Below are positions 33,593-44,556 of a DNA stretch of 45,407 nt, piece by piece. The translations under genes and the position numbers were made by a program. A model generated the notes under the pieces. That model was given only the letters and a program-made list of their open reading frames with translations, ran no database searches and was not told where the DNA came from. Origin of the DNA: Paramecium sonneborni (lineage: Eukaryota > Ciliophora > Oligohymenophorea > Peniculida > Parameciidae). Numbering within the stretch: position 1 is the stretch's first letter; each line of letters begins with the position of its first letter. The DNA lies in NCBI GenBank assembly GCA_905182985.1, contig CAJJDN010000133.1, positions 79,133 to 124,539 on the forward strand, given 5' to 3'.

Positions 33593-34426
33593 ATGCAAAT
33601 TTATAGATATATTTCTATTAATGCAAATTTTTTTGTAGTAAAAGATTTAATAATTTTTAAAGTATTTATTTTATTCTAATATAAAAATCTAAAAATATAT
33701 ATATAAATATAGGTAAAATAATTATGAGGGAGACATAAAGAAAAAACAATAGAATATGTCTAGCATTCACAATGAATAAACATTCGTCATTTAGAAAATC
33801 CTGAGCAACATAATTCATATTAAAGTATTTAATTATTATACTTTTTATAATTTTGACTAAAAGTTATTTTATTTTAAATAAATCTGTATTCTTTCACTTA
33901 ATTATAATTAAAATGTATTCAATTAAGTATATTAATTTGGAATATTAGCTCTCTGAAAATTCTAAATCATTTTTCAATTCTTGAAGAACATTCACTATAG
34001 AAAGACAAGTATATTTGATATAAATAAATAATAAATTTTAGTATGTGCAAATCATGAATAAAAACGAAGCCTTGAAATTAGATAAAAAGACTGAATACAG
34101 ACTAAAATAATAATTTTGATTTTATAATTTAGAATATTAATTAGAAAATAGTTTTATTTAAAACAGAAAACCCAAGAGTTTATAAAATTCTACTATCGAC
34201 AATAAACTAATATTCAAAACTATTGATGAATAAATTATTCTTTATAGATGATTTAGCTATTATGAAGTTGAACTAATCGTTTTGCAAGAAAAATAAAATA
34301 AAATGTTTTTAAAAATTAATCAAAATAGGATTTTGAGATTTTTTAGAGATTATTAGAAAATTTTAATCTTGGGAAGTAATTACATCCTAACAATTGTTTT
34401 CCATATGATTAAAATCTATATAAATT
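33593..34426. other. AT-rich stretch without clear genes
   Basis: About 830 bases, A/T-dominated, with no frame I would defend as coding. Scattered short protein-like words could be fossil coding sequence. Confidence 0.45.
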
Positions 34427-34817
34427 GATTTAAAGTTCTTTGGATAATTTTTGTACCTAAAAGAGATTTCGAAAAAACACCTGAAATTAATAATTCAATA
34501 TTGAAACAAATTAATGTTTAAAATGGCAGATTCTATTTGTTAAAATGGATCTAAAATGTTTCGAACATTCAATTTGAAAGGTTTAAACAACCCAAATTAT
34601 ATTATGATCTAGAAATGATAAAAAGATAGTTTATAAAGAGTAAAAATATATTTAATATAATGAAAAAGACAATATATCTGAATAAAAACATATGTTTAAT
34701 TGGTATGGTAAAAAAGATAATTTATATTAATAGATTATGGATTATTTATGAAAAAAAGCTAAAAAAATAGAAAAATAAAAGAATAGTTTTTGACGTGTTT
34801 TAGATATATTAAATGTG
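34427..34817 (+). pseudogene. Possible coding remnant
   Basis: One frame is open for about 130 codons to TGA 34815-34817. It contains PKRDFEKTPEINNSILKQIN, GRFYLLKWIQNVSNIQFERF and QPKLYYDLEMIKRQF, then turns into Lys/Ile-rich low-information sequence. No start codon with a sensible exon structure was found. It may be the fossil of a gene or chance; with TGA as the only stop, long open frames are common in this DNA. Confidence 0.2.
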
Positions 34818-35107
34818 ATTATGAGGAATGAGAGGTGTTTAAGGAAAGAGATTAGTGAGTTTTAGGATTTGATTAATGAATTTAATTAAAAAGTGAAGTT
34901 TCAATGATGAATATCAATTTATAATAGGATTAATAATATGTAAAGGATTAGATTGTATATCTATAAATCAAGTTGGTGATTGAAATTAAGAATAAAATTT
35001 ATGTTTAATTTTGTATATCTTTGAGAAATAATGAAAACCTCTAGATGATATAACATTAATTATAGAAGAAGGCAGATTATGATTTTGATTTGATTAATTT
35101 ATTTAAT

Positions 35108-37721
35108 ATGTAAGAAAAAATGATGTCTGGTAATGCGGGACTCAAGCTGTTGACTGATGGTAATCATACAGAAGGAATGCCTTTTAGATAAAACGTATTA
35201 GTTTAATCTTCTGGTGGTGAATCAATCATGATGTACAATAAGATGCTCACTTAAAAAACAGAACGCAAAAATCACTACAGAGACTAATTTTGTGATAATC
35301 TTAAAGCGAAATCATAAAGACATCATAATATTTCTGAAAAACATTTATCATATGTTGGAGATAAAACCTATTATCCTCATTCTTCTACTATTAATATCAG
35401 TATTATGCATAAAAACTTTTCGTTATAATTGGAATTAAAGTTTTTCGAGAAGATCAAACAGTTTTTTTCTAGATATTTTAATATGTTAGTTTAATGTCTG
35501 AAATAAATAGAGCTATTTTAACCAGAATCGCCTATTAAATTGATATGGGATTCAGCATCCTTAGTCTCAAGATTATATTTTTTATTTATGATTCCTTTAG
35601 ATATTGCATGGAGTAAATATTCATTTATGTTTGACATGTACAATTTAACATCTCTTATTTTTTAAATGGTTCTTTTAGGTGATTTAATAGTTGGTTTAAA
35701 TACTGCTTTTTACAAATAAGGATAATTAGTGACCGATAGAAAATAAATTGTTTAACATAACTTTTTAAAATGTTTCGGTTTGGAATGGACTTCAACTATA
35801 TAGTTACTGGTTTATCAGATATTGACTCAAGACCCATAAATAACATAATAAATTAAAGATTATAAAATCTATCTTACTTTGATTACGTTTCTTGTTCATT
35901 ATAGTACAATATAAGAATGTTTGGAATATTATGAAGAAGGACTTAATTTAAGCAAGAAAGCATCATCTATAATTGAATTATTTAAACTAATTGCTGTCTT
36001 ATTTTTTATAATACATATGTTTTCATGCTTTTGGTTTTGGGTAACACTATAATAAATTCTAGGTTGGTGATTATAGTCACCATAATTATGGAGTCAGTTG
36101 GTTAGAGACTCTAGTAGATTAAGATTGGGAGATTTAATATTTATCTTCAGTATACTATTCAACAGTTACAATGTTTACTATTGGATATGGTGATGTTCTT
36201 CCTCAAAGTAATTTAGAAAGAATTGTTTGTTGTTTATTTATTATAATGGCCAGTTTACAATTACCTTACAGTATCAATACTGTAGGAGCAATCATTTCAT
36301 AAATTAGTGAATATGGATAAGATAAGAAACGTAAATTGAGAATCATCAATTCATATATGCAAAAAAAAAGAATTCCATTTTAATTATAGAGTGAAATCCG
36401 TCAATATTTAAATTATTATTGGCAATTAAATAAAGAAAAAGATGCTGAAGAAGCTGATTAAATGATCAAATAATTATCAGAAAATTTAAGAGAAAAAATG
36501 ATATAAGAATCTAATTCTGTTATTTTGAATCAGTGTGCTCTATTTCGGTATCGATTCACTCCTGCTTTTAAAAGAGAATTAATTAAATCTTTAAAAACTT
36601 AAATTCTAGCACCAGAAACTATTATTGGAGATAAAAAAGAGTTGGTCTATATTGAATCAGGAATAGTTGATATGTATGGAGACTAATCATGTAATTTAAA
36701 ATTAAAATCTTTCACCCCTAGTCAAACTATAGGTCTCATTCCATTCATCTCAGGTAATCTATAACCTGAAACTTATAAAAGTCAAGGATTTTGTTTGGTT
36801 ATGACCTTATCACATAGAAAGTTTAAAAAAACTTTAAAAGATTTCCCAAATGATTATGAAATCTATTGTTAAATTAAGGACTATTTATAATTCAATGGAA
36901 ATGAAACTACTATTTTCCCAAGAAGATGTTATGCTTGTTAAAGTTTCACTCATTATTCATATGAATGTCCAATTACACATTATGTACCTGATAGAGAAAA
37001 AATAATAAAATAACATTCAATTTCTACATATTAACAAAGAAAATTGATTCCACGTTAAGAATCAAAGAGAGCTCGTTTTCCTTCTAAGAAGATGTCTTAA
37101 TAATCTTTGAGTAAAGCTGCATTCATAGTGCAATAAGAGAATTAGAATATTGTTAAGACATATGATTCCCCTTAGATTGTAGAAGATGAAACTAAAATTA
37201 ATAGTTTGGATTTATATAATAATATTAAGAATAAACCCAAGAATAGCAAAGAGACAAGAGAAAAATTGATGTCTAAATTTAGACATCTAGTGAAGAAAAT
37301 TACTTTTATAGATAGATACTATCCGCAATTTTTAATGATTGTATTAAAGAAATTTAGACATGATTAAAATTATTTTAGTCAATAATCTTAATTGAAATAA
37401 TTAAAAATTAGATATGATCATCTAAAATCATTACCAGGAATTGATCCAGAGATATTGAAAAGTATAGAGATAACGATAATACAAAATTCAGATTATGATA
37501 TTCGTCAAAATGATGAATTTGATACTCCTAAGAATTTCATACATTACAATTCGAAGTTCAATTTCAATAATATTAAATTAAAAATAGATAAGGATAAACT
37601 GAGATTCTTCAACTAGTTCTAAAGATATTGTTTGCATCCAATTTTAATTATGCAAAGATTCCATTCAACCAAGATATCTTAAGATTTAATCACCCATAAT
37701 AGAAGAAAAAATGTGTTTTGA
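35108..37721 (+). CDS. Voltage/cyclic-nucleotide-type potassium channel, degenerate cNMP site
   Basis: Two exons (intron 36041-36062, 22 nt) give 863 residues. Six membrane segments lead to a pore with the K selectivity filter in TVTMFTIGYGDVLPQS. S1-S3 lie in residues 140-250, S5 is LIAVLFFIIHMFSCFWFW, and S6 is CLFIIMASLQLPYSINTVGA. A C-linker (YMQKKRIPFQLQSEIRQYLN) and a cNBD-like region follow (LNQCALFRYRFTPAFKRELI, LVYIESGIVDMYGD). In the phosphate-binding cassette the usual FGE and Arg-Ser/Thr-Ala are not seen (IGLIPFISGNLQPETYKS), so nucleotide binding is doubtful. The S4 region has few regular positive charges. A Cys-rich cluster (RRCYACQ, YECPI) and a long basic tail are extras. ATG 35108 is the first in-frame Met; in-frame coding-like codons upstream leave a further exon possible. 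Confidence 0.9.
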
Positions 37722-37779
37722 TTAAGCTTAAATATTATTCTATAGATTATTATGATTTATGATTAATGTCGATAAAATA

Positions 37780-39413
37780 TCATTTTAAGTTTTATCTAAT
37801 CTAATTGAAAGAAAAGATACTATCATCATCTTCATAATCGAAATCTGAGTTATTTGCTTTAGTTTCTGAAAAGCTTGTACTTGAATTCTAATTAACAACA
37901 TATGGATCAGATGCTTCAGCCATACTTTCAATAGCTGATTCATCAACTCCTCTTTTCATTCTAAAATTTCCGCCTTCTCCCCATTGATCTCCCCAACTAT
38001 TTTATAACATCCAAAATTTAACACCACTTTCTTCTCCCCAACCAAAACATAAAACTGAATGATCAACTTTTTCCTAATTTATAAATATAATTTAAAATAC
38101 CCATTCAGCATAATCATTTGTTTCTGCTTTGGAATGATAAATACCAGATTCATAATACATAAAATCATAAGATGGTTCAAAACTTAAGACCACAGGTCCA
38201 TTCTTCATAATTTCCATCATAATAACTTATTCTGATACTCTACCATATGAACCTCCTAAATATTTATAATTTCTAAAATAGATATAAATTAATAATTTAC
38301 TTAGTTTTATAAACTTTTGATTAAGATTTAGCTTTTTAGAAATTACATGATCCATCAAATCCTTAATATGGTTCAGCTGCTTCAGAAACAAGAACTTATT
38401 CTTCAGCAAATTTATTTACCAAATAAGGATAACCACCATCACATCCTTGATTGAAATAATTGCAATTTAAAGACCATTATGGTGAAAGATCAACATTTTC
38501 ACCTTGAATTTTTAATCTTGCTGATAACATAGACATTGTAGCAATTGCATAACAAGATCCACATTATCCTTATTATCTTGGAGGTGATAATTTTCTAAAT
38601 TCATTAAATAATCAATTACTCTTTCCAATTAAATGAACTTGGTAATTCTGAATATTCACCTGTCTAAATAAATACTTTATTTGATGTAGATTCCTATTGT
38701 TTATATGATTTGTCTTTTCTAAATCCCTTCTTCTTTCCTAAAGACTTAGCTACTTCTGCAAAACTCTTTCCTTTCATATGATCATAAACCTTTGCCTTCC
38801 ATGTACCTTCCTTCTAATTCAATTTTTCTACTAGATCATCGTGATTCAATTCTGGTGTTTTTTCTTAAACCTATAAAAAGGATAAAGATTTCATATCATC
38901 ATCGTCCATAAATTCTGGTTATACAATACTAACTGTTTTGATAGATTCTGATGATTCTACTTTTTCAGTTTTTTCAGCTCTATAACATCCTTTTTCTTAA
39001 GTATCAAGGTTTGTGTACCAACCTACTAAAGTTTGATCACAATATGAAACACCTTCTCTACCTTTAGGCTCATATTTTGAAAATGCAAAATATTTCATAT
39101 TTCCTAATTTGATTTCAAAACCTTCATCATAAACCATAGTCCATTCTCCTGATTTAGAACTTGATTTAACTTTATAATCATCTCCTAAAGTAACTTCAAA
39201 ATCTTATGAGGGTTAAAAGTTGCTAGAATAAGCCATATATGATGTTTTAGCTCTATCAGGAACCTCGTGACCACATGGTAATAAACCCACACCCTTTTAA
39301 GTTGGTTTTTCTAAATATAGTCTCCACTTTCCTGAAACCTAGTGTTTTAAACAATGAACAGGCAAATCACAGACTACAAATCCGATCATGCATAATAAGA
39401 TAACAAATCTCAT
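37780..39413 (-). CDS. CTSC: Cathepsin C / dipeptidyl-peptidase I (papain family)
   Basis: Four exons (introns 38595-38619, 38273-38300, 38074-38100) give 517 residues. Signal peptide [18 protein letters not shown]. An exclusion-domain-like region follows ([41 protein letters not shown]), then a propeptide and the mature protease starting near [10 protein letters not shown]. The catalytic Cys is in [11 protein letters not shown], His in [13 protein letters not shown] and Asn in [15 protein letters not shown], so it is complete. The exclusion domain makes cathepsin C remove dipeptides from N-termini in lysosomes. Unlike animal enzymes it has an acidic C-terminal extension ([14 protein letters not shown]). 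The short divergent gap to CutC is notable. Confidence 0.93.
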
Positions 39414-39440
39414 TTTAAGAAAATATATATATTAAAAAAA
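39414..39440. promoter_or_regulatory. 27-bp divergent intergenic region
   Basis: Only 27 A/T-rich bases lie between the ATG of cathepsin C (minus) and the proposed ACG start of CutC (plus). Transcription start sites of at least one gene must lie inside the other gene, or the CutC start is further upstream. Confidence 0.45.
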
Positions 39441-40049
39441 ACGGAATATATAATTAAAGAAGCCTGCGTTAATAATTACTCCGAATTAATTAAAGCAATC
39501 AATAATGGAGCAAATAGAGTTGAATTATGTGATAACTTATCATAAGGAGGTACCACACCTTCTTTTGGAACTATTAAAAAGGCAGCTCAATATCCTATTG
39601 TTGTAATGATTAGACCAAGAGGAGGTGATTTTGTTTATAATGAAGAAGAATTTGAAATTATGATTGAAGATATCAAAATATGCAAATTATTAGATATTAA
39701 AGAGATTGTTACAGGAATCTTAACTAAAAATTAATAAATAGATATTGAGAGAATGAAAATATTAATTAATATTGCATCTCCAATCCAAGTAGTTTTCCAT
39801 ATGGCTATTGATGATTGTAGCAATTATCATGAAAGTTTATAACAATTAGTCGATTTAGGAATTAAAAGAGTACTTACTAAAGGTGGATAGTTTAAATCAG
39901 CTATTGATGGAAAGGAATCAATTAAATAAATAGTAAAACTATTTCCTCAATTGACTATTTTAGCTGGAGGAGGTATTACAAAAGATAATTATGTTGCTTT
40001 AGCTGAATATTGTCATTTAAAAGAAGTTCATGGAACTAAAATTGTTTGA
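39441..40049 (+). CDS. CUTC: CutC family copper homeostasis protein, no ATG (ACG start proposed)
   Basis: The frame is unbroken from ACG 39441 to TGA 40047-40049 (202 residues). Family landmarks are KEACVNNYSELIKAINNGAN, RVELCDNLSQGGTTPSFGTI, VVMIRPRGGDFVYNEEEFEI, VTGILTKNQQIDI, VVFHMAIDDC, LVDLGIKRVLTKGGQ and ILAGGGITKDNYVAL. CutC proteins are TIM-barrel proteins linked to copper tolerance. The family's FHRAFD is FHMAID here, and the C-terminus stops at EVHGTKIV, some 40-60 residues short of bacterial and animal homologs. No in-frame ATG exists between the start of cathepsin C and the first conserved residue. ACG sits exactly where Met is expected, after a run of eight A. Confidence 0.85.
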
Positions 40050-40140
40050 ATTCCATTTGTTATAGATGTTTAATATAATATTAATGTGAATATTTTAAAT
40101 TTAATTATCAAACATTACCTCATCTAAACCTATCCAACCA

Positions 40141-40942
40141 ATGATTCCAATATAAGTCAAATCACTCATTTATATCTTAGAACTTCAATCATCGCTAGTC
40201 TGCTTCTCTTTTGTTTAGATAATATGAATCCAGAAAATAATCTCCTATCACTCATGTTGTCGTTACACATAATCCAAGAAGAAGTCATTAATTCGATGGC
40301 CGATCAAATTCACCTACTAAAATTTTAACTACTTCACATATCTACCCAAAAATTATACAATCCACAGAATTAAAAACTAGAATACCTACATAAGTATATT
40401 TTTCATTTATAAAAAAGGGATAAAGCATTCCAATTTAAGAAGCACTTAAGATTTACTCATCAAAACAAACTCCAGATTCATAGTATAATTCAACCAAGGT
40501 CTCTTCTTATCTTCAAGATAAATTTAATGAAAAATCAAACTACACTAAGACTACTACTGGAGAAAGTTAAGAAGAGGAAAAGTCTTCTAAACAAAGTAAA
40601 TTTTTTTTTTTTTCTTAGAACCATCAATCATTTATTAAAAACAACTTCTGGATAAAGATTTATAAATAATGCAATTACAGAAAGAAATCAAACTAATTAA
40701 AGATTCAAACGTAATTAATTTCATTATCAATTTAGAAAAAGTACTAAAATATCGAAAAAGAATATGAAAAACTCTTATAAGAAAATTAAAAATTGAAATT
40801 ACAAGTTCAATTATAATAAATTCAAATCACCTAACTTACTCATTAATAATCTTTGATATCTCCAGGAAGACCATCAGAATATGTTAGTGCTTTAAGTGAA
40901 TAGGATAAATTAAAAATTAAGACTCTACTAGAATGCGAATGA
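40141..40942 (+). CDS. Coiled-coil protein with Ser/Thr-rich N-terminus
   Basis: Five exons (introns 40156-40180, 40394-40417, 40596-40618, 40711-40735) give 234 residues. The first exon codes only MIPIQ. Next comes basic Ser/Thr-rich sequence (ESRKQSPITHVVVTHNPRRS, FDGRSNSPTKILTTSH) with SP and TP sites, and then a C-terminal coiled coil (LQLQKEIKLIKDSN, YEKLLQENQKLKLQVQLQQI). It ends SPGRPSEYVSALSEQ and a short tail. The third intron carries a run of 12 or more T. The layout resembles cytoskeletal or basal-body linker proteins. Family unknown. Convergent with the next gene, 35 bp away. Confidence 0.75.
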
Positions 40943-40977
40943 ATGTATGTTAATTATATATATTCACTGATTTCAAT

Positions 40978-41748
40978 TCAGAATTTATGTTTCTGAATTC
41001 TTCTTTAACTAGTTTACGACTCAGCCTCAATTCTAAATAGTACTTCTTAAGATTGATGAAATAATTTATTTAAATTAAGAAAGCGATCTTTCCATTCTTT
41101 AACCTCTACTTACATCATTGGAATTTATTTAATATATTTTTTCTGCTATTCACATTAATATTCTAATTAACTAATACTATTTGATTTAATATATAAAATT
41201 ACTTTTATAGTAATTCATCTTTTTCTTAATTTTACTATCTAATCTATTATTCTTAATTAATTTTTAATTATTCAAATTGAGATTACAGTTCTTAAATTTG
41301 AGTATTCCTTTCTTATACTTACAAGAAGATTTCTAAATTTTTTTTTTCTAATTCAAACATATTTGAAATGATAGTAAAATTGTTGGTCTTTTTTTCAACA
41401 GCAAGAGTTTCTTCACTTTTTCGTTAAGATAGCAAATTGGAATTCTAATCAAATTCTAATTTAAAATTGGTGCAATTATTGCTATCATTTATCTTTTTTG
41501 CACGATCATTAATTGGAAATTTGATAGCAATGGATTCTTATAATTTCATAGACTCAAGGGATTTAGCAATCAAAAAATAGCTCACCTATAAATACCTAAT
41601 TACATAATGGTTATTCTGATTGCAATATTTGCTTTTTAGGAACCTTCATTTTTTAAGAAGGATTGTAATTGAAAATTTTAGCAATACAACTTTCATGTTT
41701 TGGTGTTTATTTAACAAATAATTCTTTTTTGATGTTTTGGAATTGCAT
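40978..41748 (-). CDS. Coiled-coil protein, one intron uncertain
   Basis: About 233 residues from ATG 41748. It begins MQFQNIKKELFVKQTPKHES and contains KVPKKQILQSEQPLCNQ. An intron is needed at about 41553-41595; the best fit is 43 nt and ends GAG, longer and less canonical than the rest. Then SMKLQESIAIKFPINDRAKK, SEETLAVEKKTNNFTIISNM and a strong coiled coil (LELEKKNLEIFLQVQERNTQ, QELQSQFEQLKINQEQQIRQ). The second intron (41177-41202) is canonical. Near the C-terminus two frames are both open, so the last 25 residues are uncertain. Function unknown; probably a structural partner. Confidence 0.65.
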
Positions 41749-41829
41749 TTTCAAATTATTAATGAATAAATAATAAATAAAATAAATAAATATAAATATA
41801 GTTAAATTAACAATAATAATAATAATAAA

Positions 41830-42667
41830 TCATGCTCCAAAATCTGATGGTAATCTATATTAACCAGGTCCAGGTGATCCATCTCTATGTTCAGAAAGTA
41901 TACGTTAAGCTCTTGGGAATTTAATACATTTGCTTGCACCAAATTTGGAACAAAAGTAAGTTCCTTAAGGATCTAAGTTACCTATTTCTTTATATGTTCC
42001 TGGTCCTGGAGTATTATCTCCAAATTTTCTATCTGAATTGGCTCTTGGAGGTGAAAGAACAACAGCTCCGGAACTATGTATTTGATAGCGTCATTCAAAA
42101 TTACTCTCGATATTGACTTAGAGCATATTTGCCTCGACTGTTAATACTTGATGGTAAATTATATTCGCCACTAGAATAGGTTCATAGGAATACGGTCCAG
42201 GTTTTCGATCTTTGCTTTTTCTACTATTTAATCGTTATCTCATGCTATAACGAACAGCTGACTAGATTTCTTTAAAATTGTATGATCCTGGCCCAGGTGT
42301 TTTTTAGACTAAACCCAAGAAGATGCTCTCAAATTTATTAGCACGCTTAGATCATTATACTTTAATGTTACATCTCTACCCAATCCCATTGTCCATCCAT
42401 GTTCATTGGCAGTTTGAACTTAATATGAATTGGGTGCTGGTGATATACTTTCTTAGGTTATGTTCATTTTCTTTCCATATCCTATTCCTGCTGCTCTCTT
42501 ACTCAATGTTGTTGGCAATTGATATATTGGAGGGCATCTAATTATTAATTAATCTTTCAATACACATTATCTTTAGGATCAACCCAACGTTTTGCTTTTG
42601 AGAAAGTATACATTTATTTTGTTTTACTTGTATTTAATGGTGATCTATTCGCTGCAGTAAAGTCCAT
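41830..42667 (-). CDS. STPGR (sperm-tail PG-rich repeat) ciliary protein
   Basis: Five exons (introns 42538-42563, 42346-42371, 42171-42193, 42074-42104) give 243 residues. The sequence holds repeated SHIPPO/STPGR units centred on PGPG-x-Y: KTPGPGSYNF, RKPGPGEYNLPS, NTPGPGTYKEIGN and GSPGPGQYRLPSDFGA, plus the earlier PAPNSYQV and CPPIYQLP. Two of the four PGPG motifs only appear after intron removal across the repeat, which confirms the model. Proteins with these repeats (ODF3/CIMAP and relatives) line ciliary microtubule doublets. It lies 141 bp from the divergent AGC kinase. Confidence 0.9.
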
Positions 42668-42807
42668 TTTCTTATTAATTTTATATTATTATTATTATTT
42701 CTCTATTATTACCATTTCTATTACACTCTTATCATTTTATAAATAATCTCCTTAGCTTTAATTAGTCACTATTATCTTGTATTTTCATTCAAAAATATTT
42801 TTTTATT

Positions 42808-44376
42808 ATGAATTTAGCCCCTCGCAGAAATATTAAAGAAATGCTTCCTATTCACTAAAACTTTATAGAACCTCATAATTATTAATCATTTTTCAAAAGT
42901 CCTGTTAGTACACGTTAAAGATAACAAAGACCATCAAAATTACCCTCATTCAAAATCTCGAATGGATTACAGGTTCAAGTTCCTGTCTCACCACCTGTTT
43001 CTCCATAATGGAGGACTCGTAATATGAGTCGTGCAGAACAAAGAATGTTAAGTGTAAGTCCACCCTAAGTACCTTCAGTACCTTAAAGTCCAAAATATTA
43101 AGTTTAGATGTAGATCTTCAATGAACAAATATTAGTGAGTTTATGTAACTTAATTAGTAAAAAGCCTTGAAGAGAAAGATGAATGAAACACTAATTAAAA
43201 AATAAGTTGTCTAAACACCTGAAAAGTTATTGCATCAACAATCTTTAATTCGAGAAGATCTAAACAAAGGTAGTTTTAAATTTTTGTTTGTTCTTGGAAA
43301 AGGAGGATTTGGAAAGGTATGGAGAGTGGAGCTATGCAAAAGCCGAAAGCAATATGCAATGAAAGAGATGAGTAAAGCTAGGTATATAAATACGTTAAAT
43401 GAGAATCTTATCAAAGAAGTCTGTAAATTCTGTATTAAATGAGAGGATCCTATTAAGTAAACTAAGACATTCTTTTATTGCAAATATTCATTTTGCATTT
43501 TAAGATAGAGATCACCTTTATTTAGTAATGGATTTATTGACAGGTGGAGATCTGAGGTATCATATTGGAGTGAATCGTCGATTTACTGAATGGCAAACAA
43601 GTAATGAGATAAAAGCAATATAGAATTTGTCATAGGCTGTTTATTAGTGAGTTTAGAGTACTTACAAAGTAATAACATCATACATCGGGATATAAAGCCT
43701 GAGAATGTAGTATTTGATAAGAAAGGTTATCCAAGATTGACAGATTTTGGGATAGCAAGAATATTGAAAGCAGAGAATAGTTAAGAAACAAGTGGGACTC
43801 CAGGATATATGGGTTAGTAATTATATTAAGTCAGATAGCACCAGAAGTAATGTGCAGACAGAATCATGGAATAGGTGTAGATCATTTTGCATTAGGAGTA
43901 ATGATACATGAATTTATGATTGGAAGAAGACCATATGTTGGTAGATCTAGAAAAGAAATTAAAGAAATGATGTTAACTAAATAGATTACTATTAGAAGAT
44001 AAGATGGTTGGAGTAGCGAGAGTGCTGATATATGCAATTAAGTAAAAATTCGTATAATTTTTAGTTATTGTAGAGAAAATAATAAAATAGATTAGGATTT
44101 GATGGAGTTTAATCAATTATGAAACATCCTTGGTTTTAAAATATGAATTGGTAAAGTTTGATAGATAAAACTATGCCTTCTCCTTTCGCTGAATTTGCAT
44201 ATTCAGAAGATCAAGACTTTAAGAGATAGATTTCGTCTGATCATGATTCATAGGATGATTTGATCTAGGAAAATGTAAGTGCATTAAGAAGGGATTCTAT
44301 TTAAGATATGTTCAAAGATTATGAATACAATGATCATGGAATGACTGGTAGTACTAATTCAACTCAAATTATATGA
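42808..44376 (+). CDS. AGC-type protein kinase
   Basis: Six exons (introns 43135-43157, 43382-43403, 43601-43623, 43813-43838, 44042-44064) give 483 residues. A Pro/Ser/Gln-rich N-terminus of about 120 residues (VPVSPPVSPQWRTRNMSR, SVSPPQVPSVPQSPKYQVQM) precedes the kinase domain. The Gly loop is GKGGFGKV, Lys in YAMKEMSKA, helix C NSVLNERILLSKLRH, hinge LVMDLLTGGDLRYH, catalytic loop IIHRDIKPENV, LTDFGIAR, then TSGTPGYMAPEVM and HFALGVMIHEFMIGRRPY. The domain ends HPWFQNMNW, followed by an AGC-type tail with MPSPF. Order and tail resemble STK32/PKA-like AGC kinases. All catalytic residues are present. The second intron ends GAG, yet only its removal restores helix C. Confidence 0.92.
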
Positions 44377-44430
44377 TAATTTTATTTATTTTATTTATAA
44401 CATATTAAGATCTATAAATATTATTAGTAT

Positions 44431-44500
44431 TTTATATATAGATATATATATATTTATTAAATAGCAAGTATATATATATATATATATAAATATATTTAAA
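44431..44500. repeat. TA dinucleotide-rich tract
   Basis: Two blocks of near-perfect (TA)n of about 15 and 25 bp, separated by TTTATTAAATAGCAAG, in the gap between the kinase and uL13 genes. Simple low-complexity DNA, likely polymorphic in length. Confidence 0.8.
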
Positions 44501-44556
44501 TATTGCTTATAATAAAATGGATAGATGAAATGATTTGAAAATTTATTTAAAATTTA

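Noticed and set aside
39388..39420. ATG at 39388 as the CutC start
   Set aside because: It lies inside cathepsin C on the other strand and is in a different frame from the conserved CutC sequence.
40596..40618. Run of 12 or more T as a possible terminator or sequencing fault
   Set aside because: It is the interior of a micro-intron with proper GTA and TAG borders; removing it restores the coding frame.
41934..42116. Plus-strand 60-codon open frame
   Set aside because: Antisense shadow of the STPGR gene and it spans one of its introns.
42323..42541. Plus-strand 72-codon open frame
   Set aside because: It is antisense to the STPGR protein gene, whose PGPG repeats fix the coding strand.
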